From positions 106,001-170,000 of the forward strand of contig CAJQUW010012670.1 in NCBI GenBank assembly GCA_907163375.1: a DNA stretch of 64,000 bases. Reading direction: 5' to 3'. Origin of the DNA: Prostheceraeus crozeri. Its lineage: Eukaryota > Platyhelminthes > Polycladida > Euryleptidae. The notes under the pieces were generated by a model. The model saw nothing but the letters and a program-made list of their open reading frames with translations, ran no database searches and was not told where the DNA came from. Position numbers and translations under genes: made by a program. Position 1 is the stretch's first letter, and every line of letters starts with the position of its first letter. Of the stretch, positions 40,325 through 52,184 are shown one piece after another.

Positions 40325-41875
40325 CTGGTACCTATTCCATCGCCTGGAAAGCCTACCCATCAATCTTTCCATCTATTTGCCAAAATAGGACATTGAACAC
40401 ACCAGTCGGAAAGTCACAATCTTTCAATGATCTTTACCGGACTTCAAAAAAGCGAAATTCAAAATACTTAACAATTGGCGAAATAAGTGAGGACAGATCC
40501 GGGAGATAAAATATCCGTATTTCACAGAAAAGAGAATCAGACATAGTAGCTTTTTTGCTGATAGGGGAGCCCAAAACGATACGTCTTCGATTTTATTGGC
40601 GAGGCCTTTCAGCCGCTACAGTCAGCCATGTTTCCAGCAACAATGTCACATCTTATTGACGTGGATTCCATGGAAGTATTGGGGAAGGAGTCTCAGTAGC
40701 GAAAACGCATTGCAAAGGATGCATTGTGGACACAAAAAGTGTCTATGCATTTTGTTTCTGTTAAGATATTTGCATTAAGTTACTACTTACTTTTGTTTCA
40801 TCAGTTTTCATGAGAGAAGGCTAATTGTGCAGGCTGCGCATGTATTCCATCTGCTACGTTATTTTAATTAAATTAGCAATCAAATTAGCTTGAAGACTTC
40901 TTGCGTGTTGTTCATTCCATGCATGGCTTCTGAATTCAGAACAATTCTGAATTGAGAAGGAAGTGAAAATGTTCTTCGACGTTTATAAACATTTTATTTA
41001 AGGCGAGCCAATATTTCACGACCTTACAGATCGCATCGTCATGGCAGACCGACACTGTAATCTTCAAACAAAATGAATACATTTCAACATTGGCTGTCAA
41101 TCAATGGAGGTGCAGCAAACGGTAGATGGAATTTACAATTGACACAGGGATACTGCACACGCACATTTACACGCATGTGAAACAAAGGAAAGTCTAAAAG
41201 AAATTATAGATATGCAGACATCGGATAAAAGGGGTAATTGTACATTATTTACAATATTTACAGGAAGCACTTTAAAGCAGTAATACTGTACTATTACATG
41301 AGGAAAAACACCGTGTCGGTCTGCCATGACTATGCGATCTGAAAGGCCGCGAAATATTGGCTCGATTTGCCTTCTATAAAATGTTTATAAACGTCGTAGA
41401 ACATTTTCATTTCTATCCGACGTACTACGATGTTCTCAATTCACAAGCCATGCACGGAATGAGTAACACTCAAGAGGTTTTCAAACTAATTTGATTAAAA
41501 TAACCTAAGACATAGAATATATGCGTAGCCTACACAATTAGTCTTCTCTCATAAAAGGGAACAAATAAAACATTATCCTGATGTAACAAAAGTGAGCAGT
41601 AATAAAGGTCAAAATCTCCTTGGTCAAAATGCTTGTCAAAATGGAAGAAAGTCAAAAAGTTCCTGTGGTCGCTAATACGTACTGTGTTTCGCGCTGTTGA
41701 AAGACTGAACTTTTCGTTTCCACAATGCGTTTTCGCTACTGAGACTAATAGATGGGCAAATAGATGGCAAATAGATGGAAAGATTGACGGATAGTTGGAT
41801 AAAGTGATTTTTTGGACCCTGAAGGACGAGTTAAGGACGAGATGGGTAGGCTTTCCAGGCGATGGGATAGTGAAC
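40325..41875. repeat. Large imperfect inverted repeat (foldback)
   Basis: Two arms facing each other. Matches pair 40330-40385 (CATCGCCTGGAAAGCCTACCC) with about 41740-41870, 40690-40720 (GTCTCAGTAGCGAAAACGC) with about 41705-41740, and 40800-41060 with about 41315-41560 (for example GGCAGACCGACAC against GTGTCGGTCTGCC). The loop is ~250 bp at 41061-41315. The arms are about 80-85% alike by eye and differ by indels, including ~300 bp extra in the left arm. It could be a foldback transposon or an old inverted duplication; no gene is inside. Confidence 0.8.
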
Positions 41876-42112
41876 ATGTAAGTCCATGCGTAGAAATTTC
41901 ATGTCTTACTAACGAGCATAAGTGTGTGTTGAACCATCGTGTGACACAGCCATCAATATCATAGCCTTCAGGTGAATTTTTCACGGTTCTGTGCCCCATC
42001 CTACGCAGGAAACAAACTCTTGCATTATAAATCAAAGATTGCTGCCAAATAAATTCCATGACTATATCTATACTATATATCTTAGGGTGAATTGAAGTCA
42101 GTTTGCGTGAGA

Positions 42113-42674
42113 TAGAGGTGTGCGAACCCGACCCGACTTTGGGACCGATTCGGGTTGATTCGGTTTGATTGTAAAATATTCGGGATTGAGTTTCGGGTTA
42201 TGAAATAATGATAGTAAGAAATTCATAAATGCAGTCAAAGGTCGGTCATTAAGACCATAAATGCCAGGCTTTCAATGTCTTAATTATCGAAAGTCTTAAT
42301 TAAACAACAACTTATATATGCCAAATATACAAAAAATGCCACTGCCGTATGATCTTAATTATCCGTGTCGAAATGAAAGAGCTTCGAGTGTATACTCATG
42401 TTTTGTTGATTTGCTTTGTAGACATGTGTACATTACATATTTCATAAATGTGTACGTAAAAATGTTATGCATGTACAAAAGCACAAGTGATTATTATAGA
42501 ATGTTGCATAAATATCCTTAATCACGTATGTATTGCAAACAGCATATATTTCGGTTTATGTACCAACTGTAAATATCTATTTCGTACATTTTTCGGGTTG
42601 ATATGCTCCGGTCTTTTAGCGTCGTTAAATTTTCGGGTCGGGTCGCGTTTCAATTCAATCGTTGAACATCTCTA
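42113..42674. mobile_element. hAT-type non-autonomous element (MITE), 562 bp
   Basis: Begins TAGAGGTGTGCGAACC and ends with AACATCTCTA, imperfect inverted termini of hAT type. It is flanked by the 8-bp near-duplication GCGTGAGA (42105-42112) / GTGTGAGA (42675-42682), the hAT target length. Subterminal regions are rich in CGGGTT/AACCCG words in both orientations. No transposase is present. Confidence 0.75.
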
Positions 42675-42779
42675 GTGTGAGATGCCTAGTATTCACAAGG
42701 ATTTCTGAACCGGTTTCCCTCAATTGAGGCTGACGAAGCTGACGAAAAAATGCTTTAACATGTGTTGTATTTCTTATAG

Positions 42780-43763
42780 AGCGCATGTTGGATGACAATC
42801 GCACCGCATTGCGCAATCCCTTTGTACGAGTTCATCTGCTTCCTGATCAATTGTCACACCAGACCAAAGTATGCCGCGGTACGCTAAATCCACTTTTTAA
42901 TGAGTGCGTCGTTTTTACAATAGATCCACAATATTTGCACCAGAAACGAATCATTTTATCGGTCTATGATCATGACAAGAAAAGTATGCGACATTCTATG
43001 GGCCATGTTCTACTCCCACTTGAATCTATCGGTTTGGAAGAAGAAATATTCTATCGTCTGTACTTAGAAAGACTAGAAAAGGTAGATAAGTCTGCCTTTA
43101 TTGATGCCTTTTGTTCAGCACTTTTTCTCATGTCGACAGGTTCTACATTCGCATTTAGGAGATATGGAGCTGTCAATTACGTATATTCCAGACGCTGGAA
43201 AAATCAAGATCGGTGTCTTGAATTGCAAAGATTTTCATGAATTTTCAAAAGATTCGGAGCAAGCCATGAAATGTAGTAAGTGAATTCTTCGCTCAACTCC
43301 TGGAGTGTTGTCAATTGATACACGGTATTTTTGCTATTTTGCATGCATTTTTGCTATTTACTTTGCATTAAATTCATAAATGAATGCATGCGTAATTGTA
43401 GCTCATTTCGTATGTGCAGCTCAGGCACGCCATCTTTATTTTCAGCTTTTGTAAATCTCTTCAATAAATTCCACTCTTGTGAAACAACCTCATTCAATCG
43501 ACCGAAAAGCTTAAGTAGCTGAAGATCATAAAAGCAAAAAAAAGTCATTAATTCTGACTGATTAGACTTGTCTTACAAAATGCTGACAATGTGGTTTGTA
43601 AGTATTCTAGTCTTTCGGCTTTGATGTGGCGGAGCATCGCATGTTTAGATACAAGCTACTGTTTGAAGCCGTTGTTATGGAGACTTAGAAGTTAGATCTT
43701 TTGCTATGGTTCGTTACTGTTTTTGCCGCAGGTCTAGCCAAACGAAAGCAGACGACGAACACC
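42780..43763 (+). CDS. Exons of a synaptotagmin-like double-C2 protein (partial host gene)
   Basis: Exon 42780-43081 follows an acceptor (TTCTTATAG) and encodes most of a C2 domain: NPFVRVHLLPD, TKVCRGTLNPLFNE, RIILSVYDHD, MGHVLLPLESIG. A 58-bp intron (43082-43139, GT...ACAG) leads to exon 43140-43275, which begins a second C2 domain (GDMELSITYIPDAGKIKIGV) and ends at a GTAAGT-type donor. A short candidate exon at 43732-43763 (LAKRKQTTNT) would supply the polybasic strand of that domain. This is the layout of synaptotagmin/Doc2-type vesicle-trafficking proteins, which bind phospholipids, often via Ca2+. Which member cannot be told. Other exons must lie outside the recognisable sequence. This is the clearest host gene in the window. 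Confidence 0.7.
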
Positions 43764-44577
43764 GTGCGAGAGCTACTCCACATATGAATACCGTAAAGCT
43801 GGAAGTGCTGTTCTTGCACAGTGCATTTTCAATAATTAGAAAAGTAAGCTAAGAATTTATGATCACCAAATTCACCGGACTTGGTTAATTACAGTACCTT
43901 TATATATTTATTAATTTCTTTCCCAACACATCTGCTCATTGTATGACACTTTGAAACATATTGATTAATTTATCCTACTCACAAATCGATCACATATAAG
44001 TTAGCGCTATACATGTGAACTTGTAGCATTTAAACTTCCATATTTTCTCAACCCTATCTTGGGAGAATTTGCTTTTCAAGTAGAATTCTAGGTATAGTTG
44101 AGTTGTGCTTTAGTGGCAAAGTATATTTTTTGTGAATTCAAAATTAATATTTTGCACTGAAGCATTTGACACGATTCACAGTTATCAATCATAAAACCCC
44201 ATGAAGAAAAAATACTATGAGATGCAGTTTAAATGAATTCGTTCAGATCGTACAAGAGCCAAATAAAAAATGGCCAGACTTCTGACACACTCGAGAAGTG
44301 TTCACTTCAAGTGTTTTAAGAAACATAGACAATAAGTCCAACTACAGGCAGCAGCACGCTAGGGCAGGCAGTGCTTCGAGTAAATCTCCTGATGAATATT
44401 ATTGACCATTTAATCGTTATTTACGATAAAAAAGAAGCTTCTCTTAATTTTTTCAAAAATAATGACATACCATATAGATTTTCTTATGCAAGCCGATGTT
44501 ATTTGGCATCAATAACGTTTTACCTGCCTCCATAAGATGATGATCATGCTCATGTAGCACATAAGCTGCGAGACACA
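43276..44577. other. Intron or intergenic sequence
   Basis: Apart from the candidate exon at 43732-43763, no feature is visible. Confidence 0.45.
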
Positions 44578-45021
44578 ATGATCATGATGATGATGATGAT
44601 GATAAGCGTTTTATTCTTTTTGAATGAAAATCGGAAGTTACAATCATTTATCTTCAGAGGTCAAGTAAATAAAATAAAAGAGACATAATACTTTCAGTTG
44701 TCGAAATAGATAAAAATACCTCAACATTACAAACTCGTGTTCACCTTAAGTCCATGTGATTCAGCGATGAAAATAAGAATTATGAAGCTTACAAGCACAG
44801 ATTACAAAAGAGTTGCTAGGTCGCAAAGTGCGTACTTCAGGTATTAAGAAGCGACCGGATGATGACTGTGTTGGCAGCAAATCACTTCAAATATGGTCTT
44901 TTGTGAGAACTTGCTGAAAAAAATTCAAAGAAAGACGTTGTCGCCGCACTGTAAGAGTCTCGAAGCAGTCATTTTCACAATGTTCGCCGCAAATTAATCG
45001 ATGAAAGCGACGTTGTATACG

Positions 45022-47385
45022 TTAAAGTCTAGTACAATCTGTAGCAGAAAGACCAACAAACAAGGGACAACAGTAATCAAAAATTGACCGAACAATTGTT
45101 TTGTACAATAATTTCAAATCCTTGACACCGATGTACGGTTTTATCACTCTAATAGCATACATGCGTCTTGAGGCGGAAGAAACGATTTTTGAAACACGGT
45201 CTGACCAAGTACATTTACTGTTAAAAGTAATACCGAGTAAGTTTAAAGTCTCGACTTGAAGAACACGCAGGTCAGGTAAGTGAACATTGCTGCCGTAGTT
45301 GCGCTTACGAATGATCATTGACTTGCATTTTCCTTGGTTTATTGGTAGCGCCATTGATTCCGACCATTGCATCAGATTTTCGTGTTCATTTGTAATATGT
45401 ATATTATCAGAAGATGAATATACAGGGAAGCACAATGTCGTGTCATCAGCATATTTGATTAACTTGCAACTATCAGTCGATGGCGAAAAAGTTGCTGTGG
45501 TTATAGCAAACAAGTAAGGGCCGAGGATTGAGCCTTGTGGAATTCCTGACGTTACCCTCACTTCACCACTACTCACGGAACCGATTGAGACATGCTGTGT
45601 CCTTTCATCGAGGTAGCTTGCAATCCACTTTACTGCGAGAGTTGGAAAATTGCATTCCATCAGTCTTCTGATAATCAGGTCAATCCGCAGCTTATCGAAA
45701 GCTTTTGCATAATCGTAAGACATTATCATAACACCAGATGTGGCCGGATCATCAATATACTTGGTAATATGATCATGTGGAGATATCAGGGCACACTGTG
45801 TTGATGACTTTGGTCTGAAACCAAACTGAGTGGTACCATAATGTTCTACGAAACGGCTCTTTAGAGACTTCACTATAATACCCTCTAGTATTTTTGAGGG
45901 AAATCTAAGAATACTAATTGGGCGAATATCATTTAGTGTTGGTGAGGCGGTTTTCGGAGCAGGACATACAGATGCAGACTTCCATATTTTTGGTACGATG
46001 GAGCTTTCAATGGACATATTGAACAACTTAGTGAGAGGATACGCCAAATGTATAGCAGCATATTTATACAGAGAAATTGGCAAATCAGGGGAGGCTTTGT
46101 GTGGTGGACTCTTTTTGATCATATCGTATACCAATGATGGTGTGATTGAAATGTCAAAATCAATGGAAGAGGAATATGAAGATGTATCGGTAGTTTCAGA
46201 ACACAGAAAATTGCCACTTAGTGCACGATTGATTGCATCGACACCGTCGCCCAAGCAACTGTAATTCGATAGAAGTGACATAATTGGGTTAACATTCCTG
46301 GAACCAATATGCACTTTAACTGCTTTCCATAAGTCATTTTTACCCACTTTCTTTGACCATGACAACTTCGATTTTGTTATTTCATTTCTAATCTTGTCTT
46401 TCAGATAATTGTAGACTGGGAAATTTCCTGTACGAAAAGCGGTCCATCTCTTATTAATCATGTCCTTTATAACCGGGGTCATCCACGGTTTGTCTCTTGG
46501 GGTACACCGTACGAAGGACACGGGAATGGAGAGTGAAACAGCTTTTTCCAGCATGTCATGAAATATATAGCATTTCTCATTCAGGGAAAGCCATGCATCA
46601 TCAAGAAAGTCCCAACTAATTTGTTGAACGTGCAATAGAAAATTATCCATATTTGATTTGCGCAGGTCATATACTTTGCGTACAATATGAGTGGTATTTT
46701 CACATTGGAGCTTCGGAGTTGCAAGCAAAGAGACGTGTGGGACTTTTGATCTGTCAAATGGTGAAAATTCTTTTGTTTCATAACATGTTGCTACATTTTC
46801 AGAAAGCAGAATATAATCAAGCTCTGAGGATCCATAAGTCGGCTTGTTGAAAATATTCATCAAACTGAAATGATCACAAACTTCTTGAGTATCAAAGTGA
46901 TTAAAATCACCACACAGGATAATGTCAAATTCATGGTGAACATTCAGAATCATATCAAGAGAAGTTGCTATAAAATCATTGATTATATGTCGATCACGAC
47001 TCGCACGTTTTGGTGGAATATACAAAGCCATAAAAATTATGCTAGACTTTGGTAAAAGCAGAATTACACTTTCAATTTCACATGGAGGAACAAAGTAGAA
47101 CTGCTTAAATGGCAAATTACAATTTATCCAAACAGCCACACCCCCTCCAATGCGACTTGCGCGGTCATTACGAACGCAAGTAAAACCATCAATGGAAACA
47201 ATAGTGTCATCATGTTTCTCTGAGCACAACCATGTCTCTGTACATGCGAATAAATCTATGCTATTGGTAAGCAAGGTCGTGCGAACTTCATCTATTTTAG
47301 TCACAACTGAACGAGCGTTAGAGCATAAGATCTTAGGATATCGGGGCACAGATATGGACTTTTGAGCTGGACTTGATAAAATCAT
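45022..47385 (-). CDS. LINE ORF2: endonuclease plus reverse transcriptase
   Basis: 787 residues. The N-terminal ~220 residues form an EEP endonuclease (ILCSNARSVVTKIDEVR; LFACTETWL; IILCGDFNHFD; ELDYILLS). A linker contains KPWMTPVIKDMI. The reverse transcriptase runs from about residue 430 (KASPDLPISLYKY; DIRPISILRFPSKILE; GFRPKSSTQCAL; SYDYAKAFD; TSGIPQGSILGPYLF) with the catalytic YADD at about residue 645. The frame stops at 45022, but the same frame continues to 44887 (RIQRRFHRLICGEHCENDC), so the stop TAA probably replaced CAA. The start ATG at 47385 overlaps the ORF1 stop in an ATGA. Confidence 0.93.
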   Translation of the reverse strand: MILSSPAQKSISVPRYPKILCSNARSVVTKIDEVRTTLLTNSIDLFACTETWLCSEKHDDTIVSIDGFTCVRNDRASRIGGGVAVWINCNLPFKQFYFVPPCEIESVILLLPKSSIIFMALYIPPKRASRDRHIINDFIATSLDMILNVHHEFDIILCGDFNHFDTQEVCDHFSLMNIFNKPTYGSSELDYILLSENVATCYETKEFSPFDRSKVPHVSLLATPKLQCENTTHIVRKVYDLRKSNMDNFLLHVQQISWDFLDDAWLSLNEKCYIFHDMLEKAVSLSIPVSFVRCTPRDKPWMTPVIKDMINKRWTAFRTGNFPVYNYLKDKIRNEITKSKLSWSKKVGKNDLWKAVKVHIGSRNVNPIMSLLSNYSCLGDGVDAINRALSGNFLCSETTDTSSYSSSIDFDISITPSLVYDMIKKSPPHKASPDLPISLYKYAAIHLAYPLTKLFNMSIESSIVPKIWKSASVCPAPKTASPTLNDIRPISILRFPSKILEGIIVKSLKSRFVEHYGTTQFGFRPKSSTQCALISPHDHITKYIDDPATSGVMIMSYDYAKAFDKLRIDLIIRRLMECNFPTLAVKWIASYLDERTQHVSIGSVSSGEVRVTSGIPQGSILGPYLFAITTATFSPSTDSCKLIKYADDTTLCFPVYSSSDNIHITNEHENLMQWSESMALPINQGKCKSMIIRKRNYGSNVHLPDLRVLQVETLNLLGITFNSKCTWSDRVSKIVSSASRRMYAIRVIKPYIGVKDLKLLYKTIVRSIFDYCCPLFVGLSATDCTRL

Positions 47386-48188
47386 TCTTGAAAATTTGCA
47401 TTAGACTGAGCTCTTTGGACAATTTTTCCATCTTTTATCACAACGTCCTCATGATTGGCACGTCTCAGGCGCAATTCAGTTCTGAGCTCTTTTTGAGCTC
47501 TTCGTTGATTTTCGGTGAGGTCTGGATTGACATAAACCTCCTTAAAAGAAATGTTGTTCCGTAAGTCTCTCGATTTACGTAGAATCTGATGCTTTACGTC
47601 ACTGCTTGAACAAACCAAACGCAAGAGTCTGGCTTTACCCGATATGACTTTGCCAATCCGTTTGATCGATGATATAGGCCTGCTTGTGTCAGTATTCTGC
47701 TGTCCAACTGCAATAAGCAGTTCAGTTACTTGATTGCAGTCATATATCATACGTTCTTCCACAGAACCACCTGTTCGTTCCTCTACCCCAGCGACTACCA
47801 AATTCAACCGACGATTATAACGCTGCGATACTTCACTAAGCATCCGCTCATCAAAAAGTCCCTCATCTTTCTCTTTAGCTCCAGGAGCCTTTTGCCTCTT
47901 TAATTCATTCAGCTCTGTTTGAAGAATATCACATCGAGCTTCAAGATTCCTGTGACCTTCAAGAACTATAGACATTTTGACCTCAAACTGCTGCAGCAAA
48001 CATGTCAGCTTCATATCTAATATCTCATTTAAGTCAGTTCGAGATATCGTTGATGTACAGTCTGCTTTTGAATCGAACATTTGAATAGCATCTTTCAAGG
48101 CGGATGACATCTGTTCTTTACTCAGCTTATTCAGTTGGCTTTGTGACATGCGCCTGACTTCTTCAAATGCTGTGGACGTGTTTGTCAT
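47382..48188 (-). CDS. LINE ORF1: coiled-coil RNA-binding protein
   Basis: 268 residues. The N-terminal half is a coiled coil (LLQQFEVKMSIVLEGHRNLE; LQTELNELKRQ). The C-terminal half has an RRM-like core (NRRLNLVVAGVEE; SSIKRIGKVISGKARLLRL) and a basic C-terminal domain (PDLTENQRRAQKELRTELRL, with VVIKDGKIV). This is the ORF1 type found in CR1/Daphne-like LINEs; it packages the RNA and acts as chaperone. Its stop TGA overlaps the ORF2 start as ATGA, fitting coupled termination-reinitiation. Confidence 0.88.
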   Translation of the reverse strand: MTNTSTAFEEVRRMSQSQLNKLSKEQMSSALKDAIQMFDSKADCTSTISRTDLNEILDMKLTCLLQQFEVKMSIVLEGHRNLEARCDILQTELNELKRQKAPGAKEKDEGLFDERMLSEVSQRYNRRLNLVVAGVEERTGGSVEERMIYDCNQVTELLIAVGQQNTDTSRPISSIKRIGKVISGKARLLRLVCSSSDVKHQILRKSRDLRNNISFKEVYVNPDLTENQRRAQKELRTELRLRRANHEDVVIKDGKIVQRAQSNANFQE

Positions 48189-48260
48189 ATGTTGTACTTT
48201 CTAAATAAGTTGCGGCTTTTGACATCGAAAAGTTGGATTACCAAAAACTTAAAAATAAAT

Positions 48261-50700
48261 GTCATAAAAACCACGTTTTAAACTTGGTTAGTAATCGTGC
48301 TTTGCACATTCTTTCAAAATATTGTTTTCAAAGATGGTTTAAAAAAATGTGCTTTACATGTATTACATGTACATGTATTATTAACTGTTTTATAAAACCG
48401 CGCCTTCCTTCAACGTCAGATTTTTTTAATCCCAAGTTTGAGGCATTGCTTTAAACTGCGCCATATTTACAGAGGTGGGCGATATTTGAAAATATGAAGT
48501 TCCGATTAACGATTATCTGATTCGCCAGCTCAGAGTTCCGATTACGATTATCCGAATCAAATTAAAAATCAAGTTGCGATTTACACGATTCGATTATCCG
48601 ATTGAACTATCAGTTGAAATGAAATTCAATTCGAATTAATCATCTTAGTACTCCATCAAAAGTTAGTACTCCAAATACCAATTCAAATTCAACTGTTTAA
48701 TTTTAACTTTTTTCGACTTTCTTCATTCCTTATTCTTCTATGTAGCTATATATGGCTGTGAGCTGGTGCGGTACTTATGGGTCATCTCCCCCCACGTTTT
48801 CAAATTTGTGTAAAATCCGTTGAAATGAATCAATCGTTACAAAACTTTAAGTGCACGTGAGTGAGCATATTTTCTAACTATAAACCAAAACGTATGCAAA
48901 TTGGACAAGTACTTTTTCAATTAGGGGCAATAACTTGAAGTGAAGCGTTCTTGCAGCTTGATTTGACTTCTTCTGACCTCATCGCCTGAGCAGAAACCTT
49001 GAGGTCAGCAAAGTCATTTTCCGATAACTCCTGAAGTGATGATGACCAAGCCACATCCCTTACACTAAGTGGCCGTGGGAAGATTTCAAATAGCAGTGGT
49101 AGTGGATGAAGAGGGAGAGAGAACAATGCACACACGAGTAACAATAATGCGTCGAAAAGACGAAGTCAGATCAGGCTGATCTGCATAAATTTTTGTATGT
49201 GGGTAGAAAATACGAGTATACTCAAAAACGTCTACCAGTGGTTTGGTGACGATTGATTCATTTTTGCAGATTTTAGACAAATTTGAGACCTGGGGGGTGA
49301 TAACCCATAAGGACCGCTGGTGCCACTCCAACGAGAGGATATTCGTTCATCAATGACTTATATGCGATTACTATAACGCTGCATAAAGTGCACAAAGTGG
49401 GATTCTCGGTCGCTTATTGTCTGAGTGACTGAGCGCAAAGATGCGGCGAGCATTAGTCCTATTGTTTTGATAGAAACACTGCTGACACACGCGTTTTCAA
49501 GGCGCCATTCGGTCGGCCGGTACGGTGAGACCACAGACGAGAGTGAAAGAGTAGTTCTATAATCAATAGCTGATCTAATTGAACAGGGTTGTCTTCCACC
49601 GGCAACATGAGTGTTGTAGAGAATGAAGAAAGTACGTACATGTAAAATTCAGTTAATAATCAGAATTCTTCCATTATCTGCGATCGAGGTTGAATTAATG
49701 ATAGGGCAAAATGATTAATTGAAATCACCAAGTCAGCATGATTCTATACGATGGCAAGGATCCAGCCGAATCGCGAATGGTTTAAAGTATCAGACAGTCC
49801 GATTCGACTATCCGAACCGATTATTCGATCTATTTCCGATTCGAAAATGAAATTCCGAATATTAGTTTATGTGCAAGCTAGCTGATAGGCGCCATGACAT
49901 TATATTCCCAGCCAGAGCATATTTAGACATGTGAGTCAATAATCTTGATGTCTTCCAAGGCGTGCTGGAGAGGTCAATGCGAATACTAACAATATTTTTT
50001 GATAGGCATCGACGTTGTCGAAATGCACCACATTGAATAGAACTATTGATTTTTATGTCAGAAAATCAATTTTTAGTTCGAGCACTTGTCAGTTCATCTC
50101 ATTTCGCTGAGCATACGCTTGACTCTATTTGAGCAATCGATTCAAGTTATACCGAAAAATACATGTTTTCCCTCCATCCTCAACATGGTGTACAGAGTAC
50201 ACCGCGTCCACCGCAAAGCAATGGCTATATTTTAGAAAATCAAGCAGACATTGCAAGTGGAATATATGCATGGGTCATTCCATGACGATTCAGCCAATTT
50301 TCGGAATTGTCTCCGATTTTCCTCATTCTCATATATATGTTTGCAATGCACTAGGAAACACCAAATCTGAAATATCAGCTTCCAATTTTGAATAAAGCGG
50401 AATCTAGAGCTACTTTTAGAAATTTAATTTTTTCCAAAATTTGGAAATTCTCAAAATTTGAATTTTCACGCAGCTGTAGCTTTTTCTTATCAGCTGTATC
50501 TTTGTTCGTTATTCAACCGAACTTTAAATGCAGCATTAGCTCGGTATAAATGAATTCTTGCATGAATTTTAACTGGCATGGTAACTAGCATATAGAGCGG
50601 GAGCTACATGGCTCAAAAGATGGCGAAAAAAAGGGTCCGCGAAAAAGCAAATTAATTTAATTTTTATTTCTCATATTTTTCTCCATATTTCTCATTAAAA
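48261..50700. other. Stretch without a gene; hAT-like terminal sequence at 48466
   Basis: At about 48466 CAGAGGTGGGCGATAT, followed by CGATTATCCGAATC-type words, looks like one terminus of a hAT element. Similar words (CCGATTCGACTATCCGA) return at 49795-49860, but no matching opposite end with a target duplication could be found. A minus-strand frame at 48917-49144 has coding-like composition (SVRDVAWSSSLQELSENDF) but no known match. Confidence 0.4.
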
Positions 50701-50715
50701 AGTAAAGCTAGGAAA

Positions 50716-51036
50716 GTGATGAAGTCTCGTGGTATCTATAAATACACATGCACGGTTGATCCTAGCACCCAGTATATTGGGAAATCGAAACGTAGACTAC
50801 ATCAAAGAATTGAAGAACATAAAAATGCGGATAGCACTGTTAATGAACATTTGAGTTATTGCTCTAGCTGTAATAGTAACGTTGATGATAACTGTAAGAT
50901 TATTTACAATTGTCGCACTGATTTTGAATTAATGTTTGTTGAGAGTCTAAGAATTAACCGTGAGCAACCTAAATTAAACAAAAGGAACAAACGTAATGAA
51001 TTTTCTTTTATGCTACGGGTGTTTGACAGTGGGTAA
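50716..51036 (+). pseudogene. Penelope-like element: GIY-YIG endonuclease fragment
   Basis: 106-codon frame with RGIYKYTCTVDPSTQYIGKS, RRLHQRIEEHKN and ELMFVESLRINREQPKLN. The GIY...YIG pair, Arg and Glu of the GIY-YIG nuclease are present. In animals this type of domain closes the C-terminus of Penelope-like retroelements. No reverse transcriptase is seen upstream, so this is a 5'-truncated copy, the usual fate of these elements. Confidence 0.75.
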
Positions 51037-51489
51037 TTGCGTTGGATGGCCTGATGTATTGATTGTTGATGAATAGCAACTTTCGATCCAATCATGTTTC
51101 TATCATTGCAGACTGTGATCACTCCGTGTGAAGACGATTCATTTTCTAAGTGTTTGGCGTTCCGCGCGCGCTGTCATTTCCTGTTCAAATTAATTTAACC
51201 TAATCTCACAACTTTCTGTATTCCTGTTACCCGTAATAACCATGATAATTGTGTGGCTGTATATCAGTGTGTTTCACATCTGTGATCTTAAGCGGTAGCC
51301 AAAATACAGAAAGCTATATCAGGCGTTCTAAAAACGTGATTTTTCAAAAAATGCCGAAAATGACTGTTTTCAAGCTGTGCTAGCCTTTTTCTATCTGCCA
51401 GTTTTGACTCCAAATTGATACTGAAACTCAGAAACATGCTCAATTACTTGTAGAAGGAATTTGGTCAGGTTACCGATAGTTAAAAAGGT
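51037..51489. other. No gene seen
   Basis: AT-rich sequence following the Penelope fragment; probably its 3' flank. Confidence 0.4.
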
Positions 51490-51860
51490 GTCAATCGGCC
51501 AACTTTGATTTTGCACAATTTTTCAATACATGATGTCAATATTACATAAGTGGCATCGAGAAGTAGCATTTATAGTACAATAGCACTTGAAAACGCTAAG
51601 TTGGTGTACAGTAAGAAATTATTCCCTTTGATAGATATTATATATGAAACTTTGATATATTGCAATAGAGCCAAATATGACTTTCGAAGTTCGAATTTTG
51701 TTGGACTAGATATGCTTTATCAATCAACATTGTAATTTTGAATAGAAAAGTTTCTGCAAGATGCTAAGGATCCATTTATCTTACTGTTTTCTGAAGTCAT
51801 CAATTACTTTAAATAATTTCAATTACTCTAGTGATAAGACATCAATCACAACGAGCAGAA
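51490..51860. repeat. Left arm of a long inverted repeat
   Basis: About 370 bp that recur in reverse complement at 55385-55765 with roughly 90% identity by eye in the central 200 bp. Both arms keep the same 61-codon open frame (SRSSIYSTI..., DFRSSNFVGLDMLYQSTL), which matches no known protein. Confidence 0.85.
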
Positions 51861-52184
51861 GAAACATAAGCTGCATTAATTTCATGTTGTAATAGTGTAA
51901 ATAGCTTTCGACTGACTCCGCATGTTTTCCGTCAGAATGCTTTCTGAGCGAAACCCACGAACCAAAAATATTAATCTAGTAGACCCTTTAACTAATGTAC
52001 TGTCGGCACATTTTCCAATGTATCAATGTTATCATACTTCTGATTGGTAAGCATAATCAGTCAAAGATTTCATATAAGCTTATAGGTCACCCTTCTTTAT
52101 TTTCAAATGGTACTGAGAACTTCCAACTGCACTTCACTAATCAAATTCGAGCTCGCTATATATTTAGCGAACTGCTATTATTAA

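Larger units (their letters stand above)
44578..48260 (-). mobile_element. Nearly full-length CR1-like LINE
   Basis: Minus-strand non-LTR retrotransposon with ORF1, ORF2, a ~290-bp 3' UTR and a 3' end made of AATAAA followed by an (ATC)n run (44578-44604). Simple-repeat 3' tails instead of poly(A) are typical of the CR1/L2/Daphne group. The 5' end is not sharply defined; it lies upstream of ORF1 at about 48190-48260. Apart from one in-frame stop near the end of ORF2, both ORFs are open, so the copy is young. Confidence 0.88.

Noticed and set aside
41745-42059. 104-codon minus-strand frame (FLRRMGHRTVKNSPEGYDID) near the palindrome
   Set aside because: Part looks exon-like, but there is no family match or clear splice frame; too weak to call.
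44578-44604. ATG/ATC trinucleotide run as an independent microsatellite
   Set aside because: It is better explained as the 3' tail of the CR1-like LINE.
48466-49860. A complete hAT element suggested by CAGAGGTGGGCG and similar internal words at the far end
   Set aside because: No matching opposite terminus or 8-bp duplication could be found.
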